Positions 1 through 8,827 of a stretch of 64,000 bases of DNA are shown in pieces (the first letter of the stretch is position 1; each line of letters opens with the position of its first letter). A program made the position numbers and the translations under genes. Location of the stretch: assembly GCA_963794615.1 (NCBI GenBank), contig CAWCEP010000005.1, positions 310,001-374,000 of the forward strand, read 5' to 3'. Below the pieces are notes generated by a model, which searched no databases, was not told where the DNA came from, and was given only the letters and a program-made list of their open reading frames with translations. Origin of the DNA: Chersky-840 sp963794615 (GTDB lineage: Bacteria; Actinomycetota; Acidimicrobiia; Acidimicrobiales; UBA8190).

Positions 1-819
1 GTGATGAACGGCGCCCGCGTGATCGGCCCGGCCATCGGGGGCGTGCTCATCGCGACGGTGGGCCTCGGTGTCTGCTTCCTCACCAACGCGGCCAGCTACG
101 CGGCGGTCATCGTGGCGTTGATGCTCATGCACCGCTCCGATCTCCACCCCGCCCAGCGCGTGGCGCGCGCCAGGGGTCAGCTACGCGCTGGCGTGCGTTA
201 TGCATGGCGGACCCCGAACCTCCGAGACCCGCTCATGCTGGTCTTCGTGGTCGGGCTCCTCGCCTACAACTTCACCGTGATCCTTCCTCTGCTGGCCCAG
301 GACACGTTCCACGGTGGGGCCGGGACATTCGCGCTGCTCACCTCGCTCATGGCCGGAGGGGCGGTGGTGGGGGGCTTGATCGTGGCCAACCGGGGGAGGC
401 CCAACATCCACCGGCTGACCGGGGTCGGCATCGCCTTCAGCGTGATGATCGCGGCCGTCGCCGTGTCGCCCTCCCTTGCCGCTGCTTGCGTCCTGCTCGT
501 GTTCATGGGCGGCCTGTCCATCGCCTTCATCGCCACGGCCAACGCCACCATCCAGCTCCAGGTCGAGCCCACCATGCGGGGTCGGGTCATGGCGCTGTAC
601 GCCATGGGCTTTCTGGGTACCACCCCGATCGGCGCACCCCTCGTGGGTTGGATCAGCCAGGCCTCGAGCCCCCGCGTCGCCCTCCTGGTCGGTGCCACCG
701 CCACCCTGGTGGCCTCGACGGTGACGCTGCTGCGGCACCGCCACGAGCACCGCCGCATCGAGGCCCTTCCGGCGGTGGTGGACGAAGCCGAGCCCGGGAC
801 CGAGCTCGGGGTGGCCTGA
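1..819 (+). CDS. MFS transporter, C-terminal part (cut by window start)
   Basis: The frame is open from the first base, so this is the last 272 residues of a longer gene. It is strongly hydrophobic with about seven or eight likely membrane segments. The GPAIGG and LTNAASYAAV patterns at the start match the end of the first half of MFS_3 (EntS-like) exporters, which usually have 410-430 residues, so roughly 140 residues should lie before the window. Such proteins export siderophores, drugs or other small molecules by proton antiport across the cytoplasmic membrane; the substrate cannot be read from the sequence. The tail after the last membrane segment is charged (RHRHEHRR). It ends 29 bases before the convergent acyl-CoA dehydrogenase gene. 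Confidence 0.85.
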   Translation: MMNGARVIGPAIGGVLIATVGLGVCFLTNAASYAAVIVALMLMHRSDLHPAQRVARARGQLRAGVRYAWRTPNLRDPLMLVFVVGLLAYNFTVILPLLAQDTFHGGAGTFALLTSLMAGGAVVGGLIVANRGRPNIHRLTGVGIAFSVMIAAVAVSPSLAAACVLLVFMGGLSIAFIATANATIQLQVEPTMRGRVMALYAMGFLGTTPIGAPLVGWISQASSPRVALLVGATATLVASTVTLLRHRHEHRRIEALPAVVDEAEPGTELGVA

Positions 820-848
820 GGGTCGTCCCCGAGCGCCTGGTGTCGGTC

Positions 849-2081
849 CTAGGAGGCCGACGGTCGTGGTTCTTTCGGGAGCCCGAGGACTCGTTCCCCC
901 ACGATGTTGCGTTGGATCTCGGCCGTACCACCCCAGATGGTCTCCGAGCGGCTGAAGAAGAACGACGCCTGCAGGTCTCCGACGGGGTAGTCGGCGGCGC
1001 CCCGCCGGGGCCGAATGAGCTCGCTCCCGCCGTCATCGGCCCCGGTCAGGACCTGGCCCTCGAGTCCGAGGATGTCCATGGCGAGGTTCATGACGTCGCG
1101 GTGGTACTCGGACCAGAACATCTTGTGGGTGGCCCCGAGCGCCGCGGCGTGGTGCGTGTCGTTGAGGGCGTCGGTGAGTGACCGGTAGCCGTTGATCTGC
1201 ATGATCTTCACCTTGGCCCAGGCCCGGGCGAGACCCTGGCGGACCTCGGGGTCGGCGACGCGCCCGGTGCGCCTGGCCTCGCCGATGATGTGGTCGAGCT
1301 CCCTCGCGAAGCGACGGTGCCCGGTCGTCGACGACGCCCCCCGCTCGAAACCCAGGGTGGTCATGGCCACCTTCCACCCGTTGTTCTCGCCGCCCACCAC
1401 GTTGGCGCGGGGGCAGCGGACGCCGGTGAAGAACACCTCGTTGAATTCGGCGGAACCGTCGATCTGTCGGATGGGGCGGACCTCGACCCCGGGCTGTTTC
1501 ATGGGGACGAGGAGGTAGGAGATCCCGGCGTGCTTGGGGGCGTCGGGATCGGTGCGCGCCAACAGGAAGATGTAGTCGGCGAATTGGGCCTGGGTCGTCC
1601 ACACCTTCTGGCCGTGGATGACCCATTCGTCGCCGTCGAGGTCGGCGCGTGTCTTGAGCGACGCCAGGTCGCTGCCGGCGTCGGGCTCCGAGAACCCCTG
1701 GCACCAGGCGATGGTGCCGTCGAGGATCTTGGGGATGAACTCGCGCTTTTGTTCCTCGGTTCCCCATTGCAAGATGGTCGGGCCCACGAGCGTGTCGCCG
1801 AAGAAGTCGGCGCGCATGGGCGCCTGGGCGCGGGCGAATTCCTCGTTGAGCACGACCTGCTCGATCAACGACAGGCCCTTGCCCCCGTACTCCTGGGGCC
1901 ACGACGCGCAGATCCACCCGCCCTGGCGGAGCCTTCGGACCCAATCGGCGTTGAACGCCTCGCGCTCGGGCCCGGTGAGCGAGAAGCCGGGCTCGAACCA
2001 TCCCACGGGGAGGTTGTCCTCCAGCCAACCCCGGACCTCCTTGCGCAGCGCTTCCGCTTCGGGAGGGTAGGTGAGGTCCAT
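849..2081 (-). CDS. Acyl-CoA dehydrogenase (FadE-type)
   Basis: A 410-residue flavoprotein of the acyl-CoA dehydrogenase family, which introduces the alpha-beta double bond in acyl-CoA substrates using FAD. The FAD-contact segment GFSEPDAGSDLASL lies mid-protein, followed by VWTTQAQFADY and the C-terminal IWGGTAEIQRNIVGERV. The ending GERVLGLPKEPR is nearly the same as in the acyl-CoA dehydrogenase at 48563-49789, so the two belong to related subfamilies typical of actinobacterial fatty acid or sterol side-chain degradation. The ATG at 2081 was chosen because the family N-terminus (MDLTYPPEAEALRKEV) starts there; the reading frame continues upstream but that part is arginine-rich shadow sequence. 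It lies 65 bases downstream of the NRAMP gene on the same strand. Substrate chain length is unknown. Confidence 0.92.
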   Translation of the reverse strand: MDLTYPPEAEALRKEVRGWLEDNLPVGWFEPGFSLTGPEREAFNADWVRRLRQGGWICASWPQEYGGKGLSLIEQVVLNEEFARAQAPMRADFFGDTLVGPTILQWGTEEQKREFIPKILDGTIAWCQGFSEPDAGSDLASLKTRADLDGDEWVIHGQKVWTTQAQFADYIFLLARTDPDAPKHAGISYLLVPMKQPGVEVRPIRQIDGSAEFNEVFFTGVRCPRANVVGGENNGWKVAMTTLGFERGASSTTGHRRFARELDHIIGEARRTGRVADPEVRQGLARAWAKVKIMQINGYRSLTDALNDTHHAAALGATHKMFWSEYHRDVMNLAMDILGLEGQVLTGADDGGSELIRPRRGAADYPVGDLQASFFFSRSETIWGGTAEIQRNIVGERVLGLPKEPRPSAS

Positions 2082-2146
2082 AGGGCCGAACGTACCGCCG
2101 CCGGAGCCCCCGGGCCAACGCTCCGGTCGCCGCTGTGCGACGGGGC

Positions 2147-3739
2147 CTAGGAGACCTCGACGGCTTTGACCACGAGCAGGACCACCGCCACGAAGAGGTA
2201 GCCGTACATGAGGTACATCGTCGTGGTGCGGCCCCGCGTCCACGTGGGCCGTTCGATGAGGGCCAGGGGCGGCATGCGCCAGGTCATCCGCCTCTCGCGT
2301 TCCACCGGGTCGGGCCGGGCGCGCCGGCGCAGGGACTGGAAATAGAACACGCCGGCGACGAGCAGGACCAGCCCCAGCGCGCCCGACAGGGCGACGAGCA
2401 GGGCGGGCACGTCGATGTGGGGGAAGACCGTGGTCGTCATCAAGATGAGCGACAACACGAACAGCACCGAGACGATGAAGGTCGACAAGGCGTTGAGCCA
2501 GGGCTGGTTGACCCACGGCCCGAGGACCGCTTTGTCGTTGCACAGCAGGAGGAGGAAGACCGTGGCGCTCGGCAGCAGGATCCCGGCCAGGGCCTGCACC
2601 GCTGTGGTGATGACCCCCAGGGGTGCTCCCGGGATGAGGACGATCGTGGCGGCGAGGGCGACGATGCCGGTGAAGGTGGCATAGAAGAACTTGGCGTCGC
2701 GGACGCGGCGGTTGAGCGAGTGCCGGGTGCCGAAGATGTCACCGAAGGCGTAGGACGTGGACAGCGTCACCGCCGCCGCCCCGATGATCGACGCGTTCAG
2801 GAGGATGATGGCGAAGAGCGTGCCGGTGGCGTTCCCGAGGTAGCGGTCGAGGGCGTGGGCGACGCCGCCCGCGTTGGTGAACCTCCCCGCCGCGTGGGTG
2901 TGGGCGAAGGCGAAGGCCGTCGTGATGATGATCAGGCTGGCGGCCAAGACCGTGATGAACGACCCCAGCACGGTGTCGACGCGCTCGTAGTTGATCCAAC
3001 GGGGGGTGATGCGCTTGTCGACGATGTTGGACTGCTGGAAGAACAGCTGCCACGGGGCCACCGTGGTCCCGACCACGGCGATGATGAGCAGGACCGACGT
3101 GGAGTTGAACCCCCCCGCCACCCCCGGCGTCACGAAATGCTTCAGGACCGGCCCGAAATGGGGATGGGCATAGACGGCGAGGGGGATCACGAGGAAGTTC
3201 GCCACGATGAACACGAGCATGAACCGCTCCCAGCGCCGGAAGCTGCCGCTGGCGGTCATGGCCACGAGGCCCAACGCCGCCAGTGGGACCGAGATGTAGG
3301 GGCTCACGCCGAAGAAGCCGAGCGCCAGGCTGACCCCGATGAACTCGGTGACGATGGTCAGGAAGTTCAAGACGAACAGGTCGCCGACCGAGAACGCGCC
3401 CCAGAACCGCCCGAAGCGCTCGTTGATGAGCCGGGCGTGGCCCACACCGCACACCGCACCGAGGCGCACGACCATCTCCTGGTTGACGATGAGGACCGGG
3501 ATCAGCAGGGGCAGGGTCCACAACAGGCTCAACCCGAAGTTCTGCCCCGCCTGCGCGTAGGTGGCCACCCCGCCGGCGTCGTTGTCGCCCACCATGACGA
3601 TGAGCCCGGGGCCGATGATCGCCAGAAGCGTGAGCACGCGCCCCCGCCACGAGCGCCGAGGGCCCTCGTCGTGGACGCGGATCGTCCCGAGGGCACCTTG
3701 GATACCGCCGTCGTGCTCCTCTTCAGAGGGCACGGGCAT
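2147..3739 (-). CDS. NRAMP-family divalent metal transporter, divergent metal site
   Basis: A 530-residue protein with about 11-12 membrane segments and the NRAMP fold (SLC11), normally a proton-coupled Mn2+/Fe2+ importer in the cytoplasmic membrane. In membrane segment 1 the canonical DPGN metal motif reads DAGG (residues 54-57), and in segment 6 the canonical MPH motif reads APW (228-230). So the Asp is kept, while the Asn and the metal-selecting Met are lost. Loss of that Met is known from NRAMP-related Mg2+ transporters (NRMT), so Mg2+ is a better guess than Mn2+. The neighbour at 4108-5367 carries MgtE-type Mg2+-sensor domains, which supports this. The start is uncertain: ATG 3739 is used, but an in-frame GTG at 3823 would add 28 residues that look non-coding. 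The 3' end carries an extra cytoplasmic basic loop and a final membrane segment. Confidence 0.9.
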   Translation of the reverse strand: MPVPSEEEHDGGIQGALGTIRVHDEGPRRSWRGRVLTLLAIIGPGLIVMVGDNDAGGVATYAQAGQNFGLSLLWTLPLLIPVLIVNQEMVVRLGAVCGVGHARLINERFGRFWGAFSVGDLFVLNFLTIVTEFIGVSLALGFFGVSPYISVPLAALGLVAMTASGSFRRWERFMLVFIVANFLVIPLAVYAHPHFGPVLKHFVTPGVAGGFNSTSVLLIIAVVGTTVAPWQLFFQQSNIVDKRITPRWINYERVDTVLGSFITVLAASLIIITTAFAFAHTHAAGRFTNAGGVAHALDRYLGNATGTLFAIILLNASIIGAAAVTLSTSYAFGDIFGTRHSLNRRVRDAKFFYATFTGIVALAATIVLIPGAPLGVITTAVQALAGILLPSATVFLLLLCNDKAVLGPWVNQPWLNALSTFIVSVLFVLSLILMTTTVFPHIDVPALLVALSGALGLVLLVAGVFYFQSLRRRARPDPVERERRMTWRMPPLALIERPTWTRGRTTTMYLMYGYLFVAVVLLVVKAVEVS

Positions 3740-4107
3740 TTCCGCTGTACGGGGCCGTGACGGCCATGAAGGACCTCCCGACGGTGCCGGCGTCGTGGGC
3801 GTGCAGGAACGCGCGCACGTCACGGCGTCGGTCGGCCTCCGGTCAGCCCAGCGGCGTCAACCCTGCCTGGCGACGTGCGCGCATGAATCGTCTAGGTGAC
3901 GGGTCAGCGTGCAGCGCTGCTCCTTTGTCGGCCCACGGAGCCGCACCAGAGAAAGCGGTGGCATCCGGTGGGGCGCCGGATTCGCCGCGACTGCTCACGG
4001 TGCACCGTCTCCCGCCGGGAAACCCGGCCGAGGTGCGGCTTCTTCGAAATGACATCCTACCGTGTCCACCCCGGCTGGGGGGGTGGGCGCCCGCGGCGTC
4101 GCCGAGA
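3740..4107 (-). promoter_or_regulatory. Long leader before the NRAMP gene, candidate metal riboswitch
   Basis: These 368 bases between the CBS-domain gene and the NRAMP gene hold no convincing coding sequence. Read on the minus strand, 3950-3841 shows short blocks in the order found in M-box Mg2+ riboswitches: GGTGCGGCTCC (3947-3937), a pairing GGAGC (3923-3919), GCTGACCC (3908-3901), ACGTCG (3876-3871), GACGCC (3858-3853) and GGGCTGACC (3849-3841). Spacing differs from the consensus and one conserved A is a C, so this is a weak suggestion only. M-boxes are known before NRAMP-related Mg2+ transporter genes in other bacteria. Confidence 0.25.
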
Positions 4108-5367
4108 TCAATCCTCGACCGACGACATCCCGAAGTCACGGCGCCAACCGGTGGGCAGGAGCATCTCGAGCACGTCGTCGACGGTGATGACGCCCACCAT
4201 GCGGTGGTGCTCGTCCATGACGGGGGCGACGGTCAGGTTGAAGTCGGTCATCTTGCGGGTCACCGAGTGCAGGTCCCAGTCGGGGTGGACGTGGGCGGGG
4301 TTGGGGCGGACCACCGAGCCCAGCGTCGCCGTGGGGGGCGCTTGGATGAGGCGAACCACGGAGGCCGAGCCGCTGACGCGACCGTCGTCACCCCGGGCGA
4401 ACACCACGGCGAGGGCCTCGGGGGGTGCTTTGCTGCTGCGGACGGCCTCGAGGACGTTGCTGACCGGCGTCGACTCCGCCAAGCACAGGAAGTCGGGGCT
4501 CATGAGCCCACCCGCCGTCTCGGGGTTGTAGTTCAACAACGTCCGGATCTTGCGCTGCTGCGCCTGGGGGAGGAGCTGGAGCACGGGGAGGCGGTGCTCC
4601 TGGTCCAACTCCACGATGAGGTCGGCGGCGTCGTCGGGGGCCATGGTGGCGAGCAGTCGTGCCGCCTCGGCGTCGGTGCGGCTCCGGACGAATTCGATCT
4701 GGTGTTCGGCGTCGAGCTCCTCGAACACATCGGCCTCGAGCTCACGGTCCTGGCCCACCGCTTCGATGATCTCCTCGCCTTCTTCGTGCGACGCCGCCTC
4801 GACGAGGTCGGCGATCTGGGCGGGATGCAGGCGGGCGAGCTTGCGGTACGGGATCCGGAGACGGGCCGTGGGGACATGGGCCACGAAGGGCTCGATGCTG
4901 GCCCAGTCGACGACCTTGCCGGCCGGGATGCGCTTGCCGAGGGCGCGCGGCAACAGACGCCGCAGGGCCACGCGGGGGCTGGGATCGACGGCCACGACCT
5001 CCCACCGGCCCTCCACGTAGGCGAGCTCGATCTCGTTGGCGCGGATGAGGCGGGCCCCTTGGAGGTTGATGAGGTGTCGAGCCCGCAGGTCCTTCGACAG
5101 CAGCACCTCGCCCGGTCGTCGTTCGAAGCGCTTGAGGCTCACGGTGTCACCGACGAATTGCACCCGGCCCGGCTGGAGGTCAGGGATGCGCGAGATGGGG
5201 ACGAAGAGCTGGCGCCGGGCGATGCGGACCACGACCCCGGTGACGGGGGGGTGAGGAGAGAAGCCGAGCTGGGCGATGAGGTCCTCGACCCGCCCGAGGC
5301 GGTCCCCGTCCCGGTCGACGAGCGCGCCCCTGACCACGCTGGACAGGTGCAGGATCTCGATGGCCAT
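4108..5367 (-). CDS. PRC-barrel-like / MgtE N-domain / CBS-pair protein (soluble Mg2+ sensor-like)
   Basis: A 419-residue soluble protein without membrane segments. Residues 1-70 and 85-140 look like PRC-barrel beta segments (GALVDRDGDRLGRVEDL; LIRANEIELAYVEG). Residues about 175-280 match the MgtE N domain of helical repeats (ADLVEAASHEEGEEI, DDAADLIVELDQEH). Residues 285-410 form a CBS pair, starting GGLMSPDFLCLAE as in MgtE and ending VGVITVDDVLEMLLPTG. In MgtE these cytosolic domains sense Mg2+ and gate the channel, but here the channel part is missing. The gene lies upstream of, and on the same strand as, the NRAMP transporter, suggesting a separate regulatory subunit; that is inference. 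ATG at 5367 has a GAGGAG ribosome site 8 bases upstream. Confidence 0.88.
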   Translation of the reverse strand: MAIEILHLSSVVRGALVDRDGDRLGRVEDLIAQLGFSPHPPVTGVVVRIARRQLFVPISRIPDLQPGRVQFVGDTVSLKRFERRPGEVLLSKDLRARHLINLQGARLIRANEIELAYVEGRWEVVAVDPSPRVALRRLLPRALGKRIPAGKVVDWASIEPFVAHVPTARLRIPYRKLARLHPAQIADLVEAASHEEGEEIIEAVGQDRELEADVFEELDAEHQIEFVRSRTDAEAARLLATMAPDDAADLIVELDQEHRLPVLQLLPQAQQRKIRTLLNYNPETAGGLMSPDFLCLAESTPVSNVLEAVRSSKAPPEALAVVFARGDDGRVSGSASVVRLIQAPPTATLGSVVRPNPAHVHPDWDLHSVTRKMTDFNLTVAPVMDEHHRMVGVITVDDVLEMLLPTGWRRDFGMSSVED

Positions 5368-5568
5368 CCTTGGCGCTCCTCGAGCGGCGCAGTGCGTGAA
5401 GCCCCCTCAATCTAGTGGATCCGGCGTGTGGATCGACGCGTCCGATCCCGGTCGCCTCGTGCCTGGGACGGTGCCTCGGGCGCCGTCGGGGTGGCCCTGC
5501 GCCGTTTGCGCCCGGGGAGCGATCCTTGGGAGGCTGGTCGGCCATGATCTCCCACGCTGGCCACGCGC

Positions 5569-6975
5569 GTGCCTAAAAGCCCGTGGCAGCGCTGGGCGGA
5601 GATCCGTGCCTCGTGGGAGCGCAGCACCCGTATCGAAGTGCCTCCATGGCGACCCGCGGCGTCGCCCCGACCCGGTGGCCTGCGTATCGCCTATCTCGTC
5701 TACCGGGGTAACCCCCGGTGCGGTGGCCAGGGCGTCTACACGCGCCACTTGGCGCGCGAGCTCGTGGCCCTGGGGCATTCGGTCGAGGTCTTCTCGGGCC
5801 AGCCCTGGCCCGTGCTCGACGACGGGGTGGGATTCACCCCCGTCCCCGGGCTCGACCTGTACCGCGACCCCGACCCCTTCCGGGTCCCGCATCCGCGCGA
5901 GTTCCACTCGTCGGTCGATCTTCTCGAGTTCGGGGTCATGTGCACGGCCGGGTTCCCCGAGCCCCGCACCTTCTCACTGCGGGCGCGGCGACTGCTGGCG
6001 GCGCGACGCGGCGACTTCGATCTCGTCCACGACAACCAGTGCCTGGGATCGGGCCTGCTCGGCATGCTCGACGACGGGTGGCCGCTGCTCACCACGCTGC
6101 ACCACCCCATCACCGTCGACCGGGTGCTGGCGCTCTCGCACGCCGAGAACGCCTATCGCCGTCTCACCCAGCGACGGTGGTTCGGGTTCCTGGGCATGCA
6201 GATGCGGGTGGCGCGGCAGCTGCCCCGCATCGTGACCGTGTCGGAGTCGTCCAAGCACGACATCGCTGCCCAGATGGGCGTGGCCCTGTCCACGATGACC
6301 GTCGTCCCGGTGGGTGTCGACCACACCGTCTTCCGGCCCCAGCCCGACCGCCCCCGCATCCCGGGGCGCATCATGGTGACCTCCTCGAGCGACGTCCCCA
6401 TGAAGGGCCTCGTCCCGCTGCTCGAGGCCCTCGCCAAGCTCCGCACCGAGCGCGACGTCGAGCTCGTCGTCATCGGCCGCCCCACCGAGGGAGGGCGGGT
6501 GGCGCGCACCATCGACCGTCTCGGCCTCTCGCATGCCGTGCACTGCGTGAGTGGGATCTCCGACGGAGAGTTGGCCGGCATGTACGCCGAGGCCCAGGTG
6601 GCGGTGGTCCCCTCGTTGTACGAAGGGTTCTCCCTGCCGGCCATCGAGGCCATGGCGTGCGGCGTCCCGCTGGTGGCGACGACCGGGGGCGCGCTCCCCG
6701 AGGTGGTGGGCGACGACGGCGAAACCGCCGTGCTGGTCACCCCCGACGACCCCGAGGCCCTGGCCGCCGGCATCCGTCGCGTCCTCGACGACGACGCCTT
6801 GGCGGCCCGTCTCGGTGAGGGCGGGCGCCAGCGGGTGCTCGGGCGCTTCACCTGGGAGGCGACGGCGCGCGGGACCGCCGAGCAGTACCGGTTGTTGCTC
6901 GACGATCACCGGCGCCGCCCGGACACGGTGATGCCCGCCGTCGAGAACTCGCCCGGAGCGGGCCGACCGTGTTGA
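5569..6975 (+). CDS. Glycosyltransferase family 4
   Basis: A 468-residue GT-B glycosyltransferase. After an Arg/Pro-rich N-terminal tail of about 40 residues comes the first Rossmann domain (LRIAYLVYRGNPRCGGQGVY, residues 38-57), with the glycine-rich acceptor-side loop. The donor-binding half holds the hallmark GT4 segment PSLYEGFSLPAIEAMACGVPLVATTGGALPEVVGDDG with the E-x7-E pair. It should transfer a sugar from a nucleotide-sugar to a lipid, glycan or small acceptor at the cytoplasmic face. Its stop overlaps the methyltransferase start by 7 bases and the toroid-protein gene follows with a 4-base overlap, so the three are one operon, probably for a modified glycolipid or surface glycan. The GTG at 5569 lacks a clear ribosome site, so the exact start is less certain. 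Confidence 0.9.
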   Translation: MPKSPWQRWAEIRASWERSTRIEVPPWRPAASPRPGGLRIAYLVYRGNPRCGGQGVYTRHLARELVALGHSVEVFSGQPWPVLDDGVGFTPVPGLDLYRDPDPFRVPHPREFHSSVDLLEFGVMCTAGFPEPRTFSLRARRLLAARRGDFDLVHDNQCLGSGLLGMLDDGWPLLTTLHHPITVDRVLALSHAENAYRRLTQRRWFGFLGMQMRVARQLPRIVTVSESSKHDIAAQMGVALSTMTVVPVGVDHTVFRPQPDRPRIPGRIMVTSSSDVPMKGLVPLLEALAKLRTERDVELVVIGRPTEGGRVARTIDRLGLSHAVHCVSGISDGELAGMYAEAQVAVVPSLYEGFSLPAIEAMACGVPLVATTGGALPEVVGDDGETAVLVTPDDPEALAAGIRRVLDDDALAARLGEGGRQRVLGRFTWEATARGTAEQYRLLLDDHRRRPDTVMPAVENSPGAGRPC

Positions 6976-7682
6976 CCGTCGACTACGAACGGCTCGGGGT
7001 CGGTCGCGGTGAGCGACTCCTCGACCTCGGGTGCGGTGGGGGCCGTCACGCCTTTCAAGCGGTGCGACTCGGGGCCCGGGTGGTGGCCCTCGACGCCCAG
7101 GCGACGGAGGTCGCACAGGTCAGGGACACCATCGGCGCCATGCTCGACGCCGGGGAGGTCCGGGTCGACGACGAGGCGGGTGTGGTCCAGGGTGACGCGC
7201 TGCACCTCCCGTTCGCCGATGCGAGCTTCGACCGCGTCATCGCCTCGGAGGTGCTCGAGCACATCCCCGAGGACGGCTCGGCCATGGCCGAGTTGTCCCG
7301 GGTGCTCCGGCCCGGAGGCACCATGGCGGTCACCGTGCCCCGCTTCGGACCCGAGGCCGTGAACTGGGCGCTGTCGAACGACTACCACGACGTCCCGGGC
7401 GGCCACGTCCGCATCTACCGGCGTTCCACGCTGGTGCAACGCCTCCGTGGGGCGGGGCTCCGCCCGGTCGCCAGCCACCACGCCCACGCCCTGCACTCGC
7501 CCTACTGGTGGCTGCGGTGCTGGGTCGGGCCCCGGCGCGACGACCATCCGGCTGTGCGCGCCTACCACCGGCTCCTCGTGTGGGACATCATGCGCGCCCC
7601 CCGGCTCACGCGGGTCACCGAGCGCGTCCTCAACCCGTTTCTCGGCAAGAGCCTCGTCGTCTACCTGGAGAAGCCTGCATGA
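6969..7682 (+). CDS. SAM-dependent methyltransferase (class I, Methyltransf_11)
   Basis: A 237-residue class I methyltransferase. Motif I is LLDLGCGGGRHAF near residue 17, the acidic ribose-binding residue follows in VVALDAQ, and FDRVIASEVLEHIPEDG with VLRPGGTMAVTVP forms the typical C-terminal half of the Rossmann core. The C-terminal third (YRRSTLVQRL onward) is a substrate lid. The GTG start lies inside the glycosyltransferase gene and the stop shares ATGA with the next start, which indicates translational coupling. The substrate is probably the glycosylated product of the preceding enzyme or a lipid carrier. This is inferred from context only. Confidence 0.9.
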   Translation: MLTVDYERLGVGRGERLLDLGCGGGRHAFQAVRLGARVVALDAQATEVAQVRDTIGAMLDAGEVRVDDEAGVVQGDALHLPFADASFDRVIASEVLEHIPEDGSAMAELSRVLRPGGTMAVTVPRFGPEAVNWALSNDYHDVPGGHVRIYRRSTLVQRLRGAGLRPVASHHAHALHSPYWWLRCWVGPRRDDHPAVRAYHRLLVWDIMRAPRLTRVTERVLNPFLGKSLVVYLEKPA

Positions 7683-8827
7683 CCCGGACCGAAGGAACGC
7701 TCCCGATGACGGGCCATGACAACGAGGGGGGACCCGTGCTCGTCGCCCGGCCCGTGGTGGCGCCGATCCCCGAGATCCCCGGGGTCCTCAGCGCCCCGGA
7801 GGTGGTGGCGACGGCGGCGTCGATCGCCGACGTCCAGCTTCACGACGGCATGATCCCGTGGTTCGAGGGCGGCCATTGCGACCCCTGGAACCACGTCGAG
7901 TCGGCCATGGCCCTCAGCGTGGCTGGAATGCACAAGGAAGCCACGCTCGCCTACCAGTGGCTGGCCGACACACAGCTCCCCGACGGGTCGTGGTTCAACT
8001 ACTACCTGGCGGCCAGCGGCGTGAAGGACCCGCGCCTCGACACCAACGTGTGCGCCTATGTCGCCACCGGTGTCTGGCACAACTTCCGGGTCACCGGGGA
8101 TCTCTCGGTCCTCGAGGCCATGTGGCCGGTCCTCGACAAAGCGCTCGAGTTCGTGCTGCGCTTCCAGCGCGACGACGGTGCGATCCTGTGGTCGGTGGAC
8201 CCCGACGGGCATCCCGGGCGTTACCCGTTGCTCACGGGATCATCTTCGATCTACCACGCGCTGCGGTGCGGCGTGGCGTGCGCGGAGACGCTCGGTGACG
8301 AACGCCCCGACTGGGAGCTCGCCGCGGGCCGCCTGGCGCACACCATCGCCAACACGCCCGAGGTGTTCGAGCCCAAGCACGAGTTCGCCATGGACTGGTA
8401 CTACCCCGTGCTCTCGGGCGCACTCTCGGGTGAGGCCGCCGCGGCCCGCATCGACGCGTGGTGGGACACCTTCGTGCTGGAGGGTCGAGGCGTGCGTTGC
8501 GTCTCGACCGGTCCCTGGGTCACCGCCGCGGAGACCGCCGAGTGCGCGCTCGCCCTCGACGCCGTGGGGCGCCGTCACGAGGCGTTGGCGCTGCTCACCT
8601 GGACGCGGGCCCACCGCCGCGACGACGGCTCGTACTGGACGGGGATCGTCTATCCCGAGAGGGAGACGTTCCCCTTCGCCGAGCGAACGACCTATACCGC
8701 AGGCGCCATCGTGCTTGCCGCCGACGCCCTCTCCGACGCCACGCCGGCCGCCGGGTTGTTCCGGGGCGAGTCGTTGCCCGACTGGCTCGATCTCACCGAG
8801 CCCCGGTGGGAGGCGCCACCCGCCTGA
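7679..8827 (+). CDS. Alpha/alpha-toroid protein (prenyltransferase / squalene-cyclase-like repeats)
   Basis: A 382-residue protein built of helical hairpins as in prenyltransferase, terpene cyclase and six-hairpin glycosidase folds. The repeated element is a Q-x-x-D-G-S-W or DDG pattern: WLADTQLPDGSWFNYY, FQRDDGAILWSV and RAHRRDDGSYWTG. Asp/Trp/His-rich segments (GGHCDPWNHVESAMAL, KHEFAMDWYYPVL) could line an active site. It is often annotated as a prenyltransferase in actinobacteria, but the sequence does not show which reaction is catalysed; a glycan-acting enzyme is equally possible. ATG at 7679 overlaps the methyltransferase stop (ATGA). The last 35 bases overlap the 3' end of the convergent methyltransferase gene. 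Confidence 0.8.
   Translation: MTRTEGTLPMTGHDNEGGPVLVARPVVAPIPEIPGVLSAPEVVATAASIADVQLHDGMIPWFEGGHCDPWNHVESAMALSVAGMHKEATLAYQWLADTQLPDGSWFNYYLAASGVKDPRLDTNVCAYVATGVWHNFRVTGDLSVLEAMWPVLDKALEFVLRFQRDDGAILWSVDPDGHPGRYPLLTGSSSIYHALRCGVACAETLGDERPDWELAAGRLAHTIANTPEVFEPKHEFAMDWYYPVLSGALSGEAAAARIDAWWDTFVLEGRGVRCVSTGPWVTAAETAECALALDAVGRRHEALALLTWTRAHRRDDGSYWTGIVYPERETFPFAERTTYTAGAIVLAADALSDATPAAGLFRGESLPDWLDLTEPRWEAPPA

Noticed and set aside
2135..3760. Long plus-strand frame opposite the NRAMP gene
   Set aside because: The product is an Arg/Gly/Asp/Gln-rich low-complexity string and fully antisense to a clear membrane protein gene.
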